Shown here: piece by piece, positions 1 through 7,119 of the stretch
How positions within the stretch are numbered: the stretch's first letter is position 1
How the letters are laid out: every line of letters begins with the position of its first letter
Source of the DNA: Arachidicoccus rhizosphaerae
Lineage (GTDB): Bacteria > Bacteroidota > Bacteroidia > Chitinophagales > Chitinophagaceae
Direction of reading: 5' to 3'
DNA: 64,000 nucleotides
NCBI RefSeq assembly: GCF_900107765.1
Contig: NZ_FNQY01000006.1
Location: forward strand, 62,001 to 126,000
The notes under the pieces: model-generated
Databases searched by the model: none
What the model saw: the letters and a program-made list of their open reading frames with translations, nothing else
What the model was told of the DNA's origin: nothing
Program-made: the position numbers and the translations under genes

Positions 1-93
1 AACACTAATCAGCGGATGCTCCGGAGATCCCAGACCTCTTAGCCGGTGCGCCTCGGTAATCGTATGTAGTCGGTAAATTGGTGAATGACTCAT
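1..93 (-). CDS. AraC-family transcriptional regulator, N-terminal fragment (runs off left edge)
   Basis: Reading the minus strand from an ATG at 93-91 gives 31 uninterrupted codons to the window edge. The peptide contains ITEAHRLRGLGSPEHPLISV, which closely matches the N-terminal region of the AraC-type regulator at 30983-31951 (ISELHRLRGLPQPEHPLISV). I therefore call it a paralogous AraC-family regulator whose sensor and helix-turn-helix domains lie outside the window. It follows the aldo/keto reductase on the same strand, 72 bases after that gene's stop and separated from it by a hairpin terminator. Only the start is visible, so intactness cannot be judged. Confidence 0.7.
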   Translation of the reverse strand, partial: MSHSPIYRLHTITEAHRLRGLGSPEHPLISV

Positions 94-148
94 GGTTGTA
101 TAAAGTAAAAGAGAAAAGCGTAAAACAGATTATACTTGTTAAAGGTAA

Positions 149-179
149 AAAAGAAAGCCCTAATCTCAGGCTTTCTTTT
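149..179 (-). terminator. Rho-independent terminator of the aldo/keto reductase gene
   Basis: An 11-bp perfect inverted repeat (AAAAGAAAGCC / GGCTTTCTTTT) with a 9-base loop overlaps the stop codon of the minus-strand reductase. Read on the minus strand it is followed by a T-rich run. Confidence 0.7.
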
Positions 180-1095
180 CTGTCAGTTGATCCAATGATA
201 AAAGTGTGTTCTCGTGAAGACGGATATTGGCAGCCTCCATATTCTCTTTTAAGTGAGCGGTGCTGGAAGTACCGGGTATCAGCAAGAGATTTGGGGCATG
301 ATGCAGTAACCAAGATAGCCCTATTTGGGCCGGAGTCACTTCCAGGTCCCTGGCAATGCTGATTACAAGGGGATGTTTGGTCACCTGACTGATTCCCGGG
401 AATCCGGCCGAGCCAAGAGGGAAAAAGGGTACCCAGGCGATGTGATGGTCAAGACATAACTGTAAAATAGGCTCGTCCTCCCGGTTCAGCAGGCTATAGG
501 CATTCTGGACACAGGCAATTTTTGCAGGAAGCGCCTTTTGAACCTGCTCCAGACTGGCATTACTAATACCAAACCCCTCTATTTTGCCGGCGTCCCTTAG
601 CTGAATCATGGCCGCAATCTGATCATCCAATAATACCTGCTGGTTTTGGGGGACGGGTCCTCCACCCGGTACAGAGGGCATCATCCGTAAATTCACCACG
701 GAGATACGGTCAATTTGAAGGCATCTGAGGTTGTCTTCCACCCCGGCAATCAATTCTTCCGGCCTTTGGGCCGGAACCCAGCCGCCGGTGTTGTCTCTTT
801 GGGCCCCGATCTTTGTGACCAGAACCAAATCTGGTGCATAAGGATGGAGCGCTTCTTTTATTAATTGGTTGGAAACGTCCGGCCCGTAATACTGCGCCGT
901 ATCGATGTGATTGACACCCAGCTGGATAGCGGTCTTCAGTACGGCAATGGCTGCTTTTTTATCCTTAGGGGGCCCCCACACACGGGGCCCTGGGAGTTGC
1001 ATGGCTCCAAAACCGATCCGGTTTACTTTGTGGCCGGCCAGAAGGCCGTTATTGTCTGTAGTATTATTCTTCGATGCGTCGTTTGTTGTCATCAT
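166..1095 (-). CDS. Aldo/keto reductase family oxidoreductase
   Basis: The 309-residue product fits the NADPH-dependent aldo/keto reductase TIM-barrel family. Visible hallmarks are the start of the barrel (VNRIGFGAMQL), the GVNHIDTAQYYG segment carrying the catalytic Asp and Tyr, a VTKIG strand with the catalytic Lys, and a GFGISNAS segment. The C-terminal part has LLIPGTSSTAHLKENMEAA, the usual NADPH-binding motif. There is no signal peptide, so it is cytoplasmic. Two consecutive ATGs occur at the start and either could be used. The physiological substrate cannot be deduced; many members act on small aldehydes or sugars. An AraC-type regulator begins just downstream, which may control it. 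Confidence 0.9.
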   Translation of the reverse strand: MMTTNDASKNNTTDNNGLLAGHKVNRIGFGAMQLPGPRVWGPPKDKKAAIAVLKTAIQLGVNHIDTAQYYGPDVSNQLIKEALHPYAPDLVLVTKIGAQRDNTGGWVPAQRPEELIAGVEDNLRCLQIDRISVVNLRMMPSVPGGGPVPQNQQVLLDDQIAAMIQLRDAGKIEGFGISNASLEQVQKALPAKIACVQNAYSLLNREDEPILQLCLDHHIAWVPFFPLGSAGFPGISQVTKHPLVISIARDLEVTPAQIGLSWLLHHAPNLLLIPGTSSTAHLKENMEAANIRLHENTLLSLDQLTEKKA

Positions 1096-1391
1096 ATCTG
1101 TCTTTTTTATACTGTAAAATTAGCTCACTAGATTCAAAGCAAAGATGGCGATTGCTTTTAGTCTAAATGTAACCAAATCTCCTTTTGTTGTAGCCTTATT
1201 TTTAATGGTGTAGTAAATTAAATAAGACAAAAGGCAAAGAGCGGCATATTTTACCCTGCCTGCAAGGACCGGGTCATTGGTGTAGAAGATCCGGGTATGC
1301 CTGCAGTACCCTAAAGAATTGGCCTTAACTAATTTTGAATGCTTATCTTGCAATGAGCCTCAGATTCACTGTTCAAAAATCCTGATACGTT
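1096..1391. other. Intergenic region between divergent aldo/keto reductase and GH28 genes
   Basis: This 296-base stretch must carry both divergent promoters. A box matching the Bacteroidota -7 consensus (TAATTTTG) lies at 1330-1337 on the plus strand, about 55 bases before the GH28 start. No good -33 TTG is correctly spaced, so this is tentative. A short minus-strand reading frame here has no recognisable features and I do not call it a gene. Confidence 0.3.
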
Positions 1392-3011
1392 ATGCATTTT
1401 TCGTTTTCTAATCATAAAAGACTGTCCTTTAGTGTCTTATCTGTACTTGTAATGTTTAGCCTTTGTCTTTTGGGGAATTCTTTGTTTGGGCAGTCAGGTC
1501 TTGATTTTAATATTCAGGATTTTGGTGCGGTGGGAGATGGCTTTACTTTAAACACCGAGGCCATTCAAAAGGCGGTTGACAAAGCCAGTCAGCGGGTGGC
1601 CACGGCAATGGAAGCGGGAGACAGAGACGCAAGAGCTACTGTAGTCTTTCCGGCAGGTAGCTACCTGAGCGGTACCCTTCAGTTAAAATCCAACGTGACG
1701 CTACATCTGGATAAAGGAGCGGTTTTACTGGGAAGTACGGATCCGAAGGACTATCACGCCCTTGACAGACCGGGGCATCCGGTCAGTCCCAAGCAGGACG
1801 ATAACTCTGCCATAGCTTTAATCGCGGCATTTAAAGCAGAAAACATTGGAATCACCGGCCCCGGGACTATTGACGGACAGGGGACAGCCCTGGCCCTGCA
1901 TATTGACAGCCTGATCCGTATTGGGCAAATGCAGGATCCTAATTATGCCAGGGGTGCGCTGCGGCCGAGTGAAACTTTACGCCCGAAACTCTTACTTTTC
2001 TCCCTTTGCAGGGACGTGCAACTCGAAGGCGCTACCCTGAAAAACTCCGCCTGCTGGGGACTTTCTTTTGAACTTTGCGAAAGGCTGCGGCTAAGTAAGC
2101 TTCAGGTCGTGAATATGGCTTATTGGAATAATGATGGCACCGATCTGACCGACTGTAAGAATGTCCGCATCACGGATTGTGAATTTAATACAGCTGATGA
2201 TGGTATCTGTTTAAAATCCTATTATCCGGGTCATGCCAATGACTCGTTTTATATTGCTGATTGCAGGGTCCGCTCCGGAGCCAGCGCCATTAAGTTCGGC
2301 ACGGCCTCTTACGGAGGATTTAAAAACATTAGCATACATAATATTGAAGTGTATGATACGTACAGGTCCGCTATTGCCATCGAGTCAGTCGATGGGGCTG
2401 CCATTGAAAATGTAAAGGTCACGGATATAACGGCCCGCAGTACTGGAAACGCAGTCTTTATCCGACTCGGTCACCGGGCGGGGGCGCAGCCGGGCAGTAT
2501 TAAAAATGTTTATATAGGCCATATTAAGGTACAGATTCCTTTTGGGAGGCCAGATATGGCCTATGACTTGAGGGCCACCGAACCCGGATTTCATAATACA
2601 TTTCCTGCTTCCATTACCGGGATCCCGGGGGCGGAGGTAGAAAATATTAAACTGGAGGATATAGAGATTACTTACCCCGGAAGAGCCTCCAGGGCTCAGG
2701 CGTATTTTTCCCTTAGCCGCCTGAGTGAATTCCCGGAAAAAGTACAAAACTATCCGGAATTCTCGATGTTTGGTGAGGTGCCGGCCTGGGGACTCTTTAT
2801 CCGTCATGCTAAAAATATTCAGCTCAGTAATATCCGTTTACAGCTGGCGGCGGATGATTTCAGGGCAGCCATAGTAATGGATGATGTAAACGGGGTTACG
2901 CTACATCAGATTAAGCTGCCCAAAGGGTATCACACGGGACAGATTCTGGTCAAAGATGGTAAAGAGGTTCAATTAAAGTCGTCGGATGGTTTAGCTATTG
3001 AAAGGCTTTAA
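1392..3011 (+). CDS. Secreted glycoside hydrolase family 28 (polygalacturonase-like)
   Basis: The 539-residue product begins with a Sec signal peptide (hydrophobic LSFSVLSVLVMFSLCLLG, cleavage probably after SLFG). Next comes the typical GH28 opening FNIQDFGAVGDGFTLNTEAIQKAV, then a right-handed beta-helix. Catalytic acids are visible as NDGTDLTD (residues about 247-254) and ADDGICLKS (about 268-276), corresponding to the NTD and DD motifs. The usual GHG motif is replaced by SGASAIKFG, as in many Bacteroidota members whose specificity is not polygalacturonate. It probably hydrolyses alpha-linked uronic acid or rhamnose-type linkages in the periplasm or outside the cell. It stands alone; the last 21 bases overlap the 3' end of the convergent WYL gene. 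Confidence 0.85.
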   Translation: MHFSFSNHKRLSFSVLSVLVMFSLCLLGNSLFGQSGLDFNIQDFGAVGDGFTLNTEAIQKAVDKASQRVATAMEAGDRDARATVVFPAGSYLSGTLQLKSNVTLHLDKGAVLLGSTDPKDYHALDRPGHPVSPKQDDNSAIALIAAFKAENIGITGPGTIDGQGTALALHIDSLIRIGQMQDPNYARGALRPSETLRPKLLLFSLCRDVQLEGATLKNSACWGLSFELCERLRLSKLQVVNMAYWNNDGTDLTDCKNVRITDCEFNTADDGICLKSYYPGHANDSFYIADCRVRSGASAIKFGTASYGGFKNISIHNIEVYDTYRSAIAIESVDGAAIENVKVTDITARSTGNAVFIRLGHRAGAQPGSIKNVYIGHIKVQIPFGRPDMAYDLRATEPGFHNTFPASITGIPGAEVENIKLEDIEITYPGRASRAQAYFSLSRLSEFPEKVQNYPEFSMFGEVPAWGLFIRHAKNIQLSNIRLQLAADDFRAAIVMDDVNGVTLHQIKLPKGYHTGQILVKDGKEVQLKSSDGLAIERL

Positions 3012-4037
3012 CGGTCCGTCAGGGGTAAGCGGATAATGATCCAGTGCTGCCTTTAATCTTTTTTGTATCCGGGTGGCCAAAGATTTAGGGGTAATGACCT
3101 GAACGGCTTCTCCCATTGCCAGTAGGTCTTTTTCCAGCTCAAAATTCAGTACTACATCTATTCTAAAGGTCGTTTGCTGCGGCTCCTTTTTTAATATTTG
3201 TTGAGAAGCATGTAACGGTTTTGTAACCAGATAAGGCGCATTGGCAGCATCCACGGTAAAAATAACTTTATGTGCCCTGTCGGCCTTACTTTTGGTGACT
3301 CCGATCAGATCACGATAATAGATGTCAAAGTCGACGCCTTCATATGGGTGAAAAACAAGTGCAGCGGCAGGTTGCACCTCTTTTATCCGGTCAAGGGCCA
3401 GATTTAGCAACTGATCGCCTTTCTGGCTGGCACAAATCAAAAACCACCGGTTTCTAAATTCTTTTAACAGGTACGGATGATAGTTCGCCAGGTGGGCTTC
3501 TTTTGCCTTAAAAGACTGATAGGTAATCCGGACAGGCTTTTTTTGCTGGATATATTGATATAATGGTGTGATAAATTGTAACCCTTTTACGCTGTCATTG
3601 CCTTCAAACTGAATATAGTTTTGTTGCTTATGGGTGGTCTTATGCAAATTGTTCTCCAGACGGGCAATAAGTTCACTGATATCTTCCAGGTAACTAAAAC
3701 CGTTGAATTGCTTTAATAAACCAATGACTTCTTTTAATTTTTCCACTTCTGAATCCGTTATCGGAGCATGGGTAATACTATAATCCGGCTGGGCGTAATA
3801 GTAATATTTACGATCTGATACTTCAATAGGGGCATTATACCCTAATTTATCACTGCGCATTATCTGGATATCATTTTGAATGGTTCGTTTACTCACGCCG
3901 TTTTCAATACCTTCTCTTTCATATAATACTTCGGAGACCTTGTCAATGAGGTCATCCAGCGTCCATTTGCGCACCTTATTGCGCAGGCAATCATCAATTG
4001 TTTTATACCGGATAAGGGCTAGTTTATTAAGTGCCAT
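2991..4037 (-). CDS. WYL-domain transcriptional regulator
   Basis: The 348-residue protein has an N-terminal winged-helix region (residues about 1-85, including the recognition segment VSKRTIQNDIQIMRSDKLGYNAPI). A middle helical linker follows, and then a WYL domain (about 165-260) with PVRITYQSF, YHPYLLKEFRNRWFLI and LALDRIKEV. A C-terminal WCX-type extension closes it (about 260-340). WYL proteins are ligand- or nucleic-acid-sensing regulators, often controlling stress, defence and RNA-repair genes. Divergent to it lies a long structured-RNA region and a slipin gene. Two copies of a palindrome between them are obvious candidate operators, so autoregulation plus control of the RNA/slipin unit is my inference. 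Its stop codon lies inside the end of the convergent GH28 gene. Confidence 0.9.
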   Translation of the reverse strand: MALNKLALIRYKTIDDCLRNKVRKWTLDDLIDKVSEVLYEREGIENGVSKRTIQNDIQIMRSDKLGYNAPIEVSDRKYYYYAQPDYSITHAPITDSEVEKLKEVIGLLKQFNGFSYLEDISELIARLENNLHKTTHKQQNYIQFEGNDSVKGLQFITPLYQYIQQKKPVRITYQSFKAKEAHLANYHPYLLKEFRNRWFLICASQKGDQLLNLALDRIKEVQPAAALVFHPYEGVDFDIYYRDLIGVTKSKADRAHKVIFTVDAANAPYLVTKPLHASQQILKKEPQQTTFRIDVVLNFELEKDLLAMGEAVQVITPKSLATRIQKRLKAALDHYPLTPDGPLKPFNS

Positions 4038-4084
4038 TAGGATCAGGGTTTATTTGTTGAGTAAGCTGGTGTAAATGTAATGCA

Positions 4085-4113
4085 TTCACTACGCAGTCTG
4101 GCTGCGTAGTGAA
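4085..4113. promoter_or_regulatory. Palindromic operator, copy 1 (WYL-proximal)
   Basis: A perfect 12-bp inverted repeat TTCACTACGCAG / CTGCGTAGTGAA with a 5-base spacer lies 48 bases upstream of the WYL start codon. The core ACTACGCAG-N5-CTGCGTAGT recurs at 4240-4262, which makes it a likely binding site for a dimeric regulator, most plausibly the WYL protein. Confidence 0.7.
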
Positions 4114-4239
4114 GTAATTAAAGGTAAGCGACAAAACCCGCGACCGATTTATTTGGATAAAAGCTATCTGGTGTTTTAGTTGTTATCTGTAAATCAATCT
4201 CTTATAGTGCATCTGAAAATTTTTTTAAAAATTATTTTT

Positions 4240-4262
4240 ACTACGCAGATTCACTGCGTAGT
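4240..4262. promoter_or_regulatory. Palindromic operator, copy 2 (RNA/slipin-proximal)
   Basis: ACTACGCAG-ATTCA-CTGCGTAGT is a 9-bp perfect inverted repeat with the same core and spacer length as copy 1. The spacer sequences differ, so the arms have been conserved specifically. It lies just upstream of a possible -7 box (CATCTTTG, 4271-4278), which would place the operator over the -33 region of a plus-strand promoter. Confidence 0.7.
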
Positions 4263-4270
4263 CCCACATG

Positions 4271-4278
4271 CATCTTTG
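4271..4278 (+). promoter_or_regulatory. Possible -7 element for the RNA/slipin transcript
   Basis: CATCTTTG differs from the Bacteroidota TANNTTTG box at one position. No TTG is present at -33, where operator copy 2 sits, so a regulator-dependent promoter is plausible. Transcription would start near 4285, leaving a leader of about 650 bases before the slipin start codon. Confidence 0.3.
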
Positions 4279-4336
4279 TGCTGTCCTTTAAAGACGTGAT
4301 GCGTGTATGTTTTTACTGGTATTTGTTCCAGGGAAT

Positions 4337-4577
4337 GCACCCGTTGTAGTCATTCGTATCCTTTCGCTGGATATTCGAACGGGCTATCCAGCTTTTCGGG
4401 ACGGTGTTTATGAGTCACCTTTTACTCATATCCACGGGTTCGAATCCCACATTGTTGTTTCAAGCAATGAACGCTAATTGGTAGGCGAAATAGTATTGTA
4501 GTTACTATTTATGAATGAGAAGTTTTAGGGCGATTCTTCAAAAAAAGAGCCCACCAGGTAGTATTAAACGGGGGTGC
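4337..4577 (+). ncRNA. Structured RNA module with tRNA-like core (Y-RNA-like candidate)
   Basis: A closing stem pairs GCACCCGTT (4337-4345) with AAC and GGGTGC (4567-4577), leaving two bulged G residues. Inside are an 8-bp hairpin (GCTGGATA 4366-4373 / TATCCAGC 4385-4392) and a 7-bp hairpin (TATGAGT 4409-4415 / ACTCATA 4424-4430). Next comes a T-arm-like element GGG-TTCGAAT-CCC (4436-4448). An acceptor-like helix CATTG 4450-4454 / CAATG 4465-4469 follows. A D-arm-like GCT-AATTGGTA-GGC (4473-4486) is next. Last is an 8-bp stem (4488-4495 / 4503-4510) with a 7-base loop TTGTAGT that looks like an anticodon loop reading GTA. The order T-arm, acceptor, D-arm is that of a circularly permuted tRNA. 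Bacterial Y RNAs are known to carry a tRNA-mimicking module. The base pairing is seen directly; the RNA's existence and role are inference. Confidence 0.5.
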
Positions 4578-4583
4578 GCTTTA

Positions 4584-4693
4584 CCGGTTACCTGTTGTTC
4601 TTTCAAGAGATTTTAGCCAGTTGGCTGGCAGGTAAAAGCTGTACGCAGTGATACGGCTGCCAACCAGGCTACCTTGTAAAAGAGAGGTAACGG
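4584..4693 (+). ncRNA. Second structured RNA module
   Basis: CCGGTTACC (4584-4592) can pair with GGTAACGG (4686-4693), giving 8 bp with one bulged G. Inside are GCCAG-TTGG-CTGGC (4616-4629), with a D-loop-like TTGG, and a 7-bp hairpin AGCTGTA / TACGGCT (4637-4643 / 4652-4658). GCCAAC (4659-4664) could alternatively pair with GTTGGC (4620-4625). It starts 6 bases after the first module and, like it, is closed by a bulged stem, suggesting a second, more diverged copy of the same kind of element. Confidence 0.35.
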
Positions 4694-4732
4694 AAGCCTT
4701 GCAGGGCTTGTAAACCTGTTATATTAAGATAA

Positions 4733-4778
4733 GTGTCTGCAGTTCAACCGGCGGTCATGACGCGCCTGGTTGCTGCCT
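4733..4778 (+). ncRNA. Long bulged hairpin in the slipin leader
   Basis: GCAG, CAACC and GGCG pair in order with CGCC, GGTTG and CTGC, forming a 13-bp stem interrupted only by small bulges around a 9-base loop. A CTGCC just after it can also pair with GGCAG near 4799. There is no following T-run, so this is not an ordinary terminator. A smaller hairpin (CCGC-AAC-GCGG, near 4868) follows before the slipin gene. Confidence 0.35.
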
Positions 4779-4934
4779 CGACTTTCTGAAAAAGGCGGTG
4801 GCAGTTTCCAGGTAAATAGAGATCCTGATCAACGGTTAACTAAGACTGATTTTAAATGACTTGTTTCCGCAACGCGGGGTTAGAAGCGTATCCTGGTTTA
4901 AAACAAATTGTATAAAAGATTAAAATGTAGGATC

Positions 4935-6032
4935 ATGAAAAAGTTGAAAATAGCCTCCTATCAGGTGGGGCTTGTGTTTAAGGCAAAAGAATTGCAGGGT
5001 GTTTTGCCCTGTGGCACTCATTATATCTGGGGAGATAAACAGGTGGAAGTACACAACAAAAAAGGCGCCTTTAAAAGCGCAGTTTTAGATAAGGAGCTGC
5101 TGTTGGAAAATGAAGAGCTGGCAGCTATGGTAGAAAGGATTCAGGTCGGGGATGGTGAATTACAGTTATTATTTGAAGATGGAATTTTTCTTCAGGTACT
5201 TCCCGTTGGTAAATATGCCTTCTGGAAAGAATCCGTGAAAAGAACATTTCTAAAGGTGAATCTGGAAGATCTGTATGTGGATACTTCCATAAACAGGGCC
5301 GTTTTGGAAACGCCTCAGATAAAACCTTATATCAGAAAGCTGGCTGTTCCCCAACAACGCAAAGGACTGTTATTTGTGGAGGGTAAATTTGTGGAACTGT
5401 TGGAAGCCGGCAGCTATTACTACTGGCAAAGCAGCAAACAACTGGAATTGAAGACCATTGATTACCGAATCCAGCAAATGGAAATATCAGGACAGGAGTT
5501 GTTGTCTAAGGATAAGGCAACGCTTAGAGTGAGCTTTTTTATTCAGTATGAGGTGGTTGACTTAATAAAAGCGGTTACGGTCAGTAAAGATTATGAGAAA
5601 CAGTTGTATCTGACGGTTCAATTAGTCTTACGATCCTTTATAGGTGCCCTGTCCCTGGATGAATTACTGGGCAGAAAAGATACGGCCGGACAGGAGCTGT
5701 TGGAGACGCTGGCTGCAAAATCAACGCCTTTCGGGGTCCGCATTCTGGATGCAGGTATCCGGGATGTGATATTAACCGGAGAGATGAAAAATATAATGCA
5801 TCAGGTATTGGAGGCAGAAAAGCAGGCGGAGGCCAATAGCATTATGCGAAGGGAGGAGACTGCTGCCACCAGAAGCATGCTGAATACTGCTAAGATGATG
5901 GAAAACAATAGCATCCTGTGGAAACTAAAGGAAATGGAGTATATAGAAAGGATTGCGGATAAAATCGGCACCATTTCTCTGTCTGGTAACAGTAGTATGA
6001 TTACCCAGCTAAAAGAAATTTTCGTCAAGTAA
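4935..6032 (+). CDS. Slipin (SPFH/band-7 family) protein
   Basis: The ATG at 4935 gives 365 residues (a TTG nine codons upstream is less likely). The protein has no signal peptide. A duplicated N-terminal domain shows matching pieces: LQGVLPCGTHYIWG, FLQVLPVGKYAFWKE and FVELLEAGSYYYW. The SPFH core follows (about 170-300: DKATLRVSFFIQYEVVDLIKAV, LVLRSFIGALSLDELLG, FGVRILDAGIRDVIL). The C-terminal coiled coil is EAEKQAEANSIMRREETAATRSML. Slipins form membrane-associated oligomers. Variants with this soluble N-terminal extension are known from RNA-repair neighbourhoods beside RtcB and WYL or RtcR regulators (recalled, not checked). Here it is preceded by a structured RNA region and WYL operators and followed by a strong terminator. 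No RtcB gene accompanies it. Confidence 0.85.
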   Translation: MKKLKIASYQVGLVFKAKELQGVLPCGTHYIWGDKQVEVHNKKGAFKSAVLDKELLLENEELAAMVERIQVGDGELQLLFEDGIFLQVLPVGKYAFWKESVKRTFLKVNLEDLYVDTSINRAVLETPQIKPYIRKLAVPQQRKGLLFVEGKFVELLEAGSYYYWQSSKQLELKTIDYRIQQMEISGQELLSKDKATLRVSFFIQYEVVDLIKAVTVSKDYEKQLYLTVQLVLRSFIGALSLDELLGRKDTAGQELLETLAAKSTPFGVRILDAGIRDVILTGEMKNIMHQVLEAEKQAEANSIMRREETAATRSMLNTAKMMENNSILWKLKEMEYIERIADKIGTISLSGNSSMITQLKEIFVK

Positions 6033-6076
6033 TCATCTGATGCATGCCGAAGTTTAAAATAGGTCAGCTTTTAAGC

Positions 6077-6117
6077 AACCGGGTAATTTTCTGGAGTTCA
6101 GTTAATTACCCGGTTTT
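6077..6117 (+). terminator. Strong terminator after slipin
   Basis: A 12-bp perfect inverted repeat (AACCGGGTAATT / AATTACCCGGTT) ends in a short T-run. It closes the RNA/slipin transcription unit. Confidence 0.8.
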
Positions 6118-6194
6118 CTGTTTTGCTATTACAGCCTAGATTGTTAAGCAATCCTAATTGTTGAATCACAATTTGGTCATTAGGTTTATCTCTA

Positions 6195-6210
6195 GTATGT
6201 TCGTACATAC
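6195..6210. promoter_or_regulatory. Candidate GntR operator
   Basis: GTATGT-TCGT-ACATAC is a 6-bp palindrome with a 4-base centre, of the size bound by GntR/HutC dimers. It lies 148 bases upstream of the gntR-type gene that opens the carbohydrate locus. Autoregulation is inferred from position and symmetry. Confidence 0.45.
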
Positions 6211-6357
6211 CTACATAATAATGATTACGCTTTTACCTGAAAAGATGGTTGGGCGTTATTGGGAAGGTGTTATTGTTTTTTCGGCAGCGTTTAAATAGAG
6301 CAGCGTAAGGGACGCTATCATCCCTTTATGATTACTTAATAATATCAGATAATCACC

Positions 6358-7095
6358 ATGAAACTAGAGATTAAGCATGATAGTCCGCTACCGCTGCATG
6401 TGCAGGTGGAGGAACTCATGAGAAAATTACTGGAACAGCCCAGGTACAGGGATGGTGCTTTGTTACCTAAAGAAGTGGAACTTAGCAATTTGCTGGGTGT
6501 CTCCAGAAACACCATCCGTCAGGCGACCAATAAGCTGGAAAATGAAGGGCTGCTTGTCCGCAAAAAAGGCGTCGGAAGTAAAGCGGCCCCTAAAAAACCC
6601 TTATATACCGGCCTTGATCATTGGTATAGTTTTACCAATGAAATGCGGGAAAGAGGCATTGAGGTCCTTAACCTGAGTCTGGAAGTGAGGTGGGTACAGG
6701 CAGATAAAAAACTGGCCGCTTTCTTTAACATCGAGGAGGGACGCAAAGTACTTAAGCTGAGTAAATTGAAAGGCACAAAGGAAGGCCTGCAGCCCATCGT
6801 GTACTTTGAAAGTTATTTTCATCCCAGAATAGGCGTGGATGAGCAGGATGATTTTAATATCCCGCTTTATGCCATGCTGGAAAAAAAATACGGGGTCCGG
6901 GTCGTGAAGTCCTCAGAGAATATCAGTGCTTTAATGGCGGGCAAGATGGCTAAAAGGCTGCAAATTAAACCGGAGGATCCGATTTTATACAGAGAACGGT
7001 TTGTCATGGACGCCGGGGACCGTCCGATTGAATACAATACCGGTTACTACCGTTCAGACAGGTTTATATATTCCATTAATATCAATAAGGCTTAA
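6358..7095 (+). CDS. GntR-family regulator (HutC/UTRA subfamily)
   Basis: The 245-residue protein has an N-terminal winged helix (residues 1-75) with the GntR signature HVQVEELMRKLLEQPRYRDGALLPKEVELSNLLGVSRNTIRQATNKLENEGLL. A UTRA effector domain follows (about 90-240: VRWVQADKKLAAFFNIEEGRKVLKLSKLK, IEYNTGYYRSDRFIYSI). UTRA domains usually bind sugar phosphates or related small molecules. The gene is 24 bases ahead of the ROK/isomerase fusion and heads the locus. It therefore probably senses a phosphorylated mannose or hexosamine derivative and controls the operon; that is inference. Confidence 0.9.
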   Translation: MKLEIKHDSPLPLHVQVEELMRKLLEQPRYRDGALLPKEVELSNLLGVSRNTIRQATNKLENEGLLVRKKGVGSKAAPKKPLYTGLDHWYSFTNEMRERGIEVLNLSLEVRWVQADKKLAAFFNIEEGRKVLKLSKLKGTKEGLQPIVYFESYFHPRIGVDEQDDFNIPLYAMLEKKYGVRVVKSSENISALMAGKMAKRLQIKPEDPILYRERFVMDAGDRPIEYNTGYYRSDRFIYSININKA

Positions 7096-7119
7096 ATCCC
7101 TTGCTTTTTACTATTATTT

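Noticed and set aside
1120-1353. 77-codon minus-strand frame between the reductase and GH28 genes
   Set aside because: No family resemblance and it would overlap the expected promoters.
4409-4510. A conventional tRNA gene
   Set aside because: T-arm-like and D-arm-like elements are present, but in permuted order, with short T-stem, 8-bp anticodon-like stem and no CCA or proper acceptor end. I list it as a tRNA-like RNA instead.
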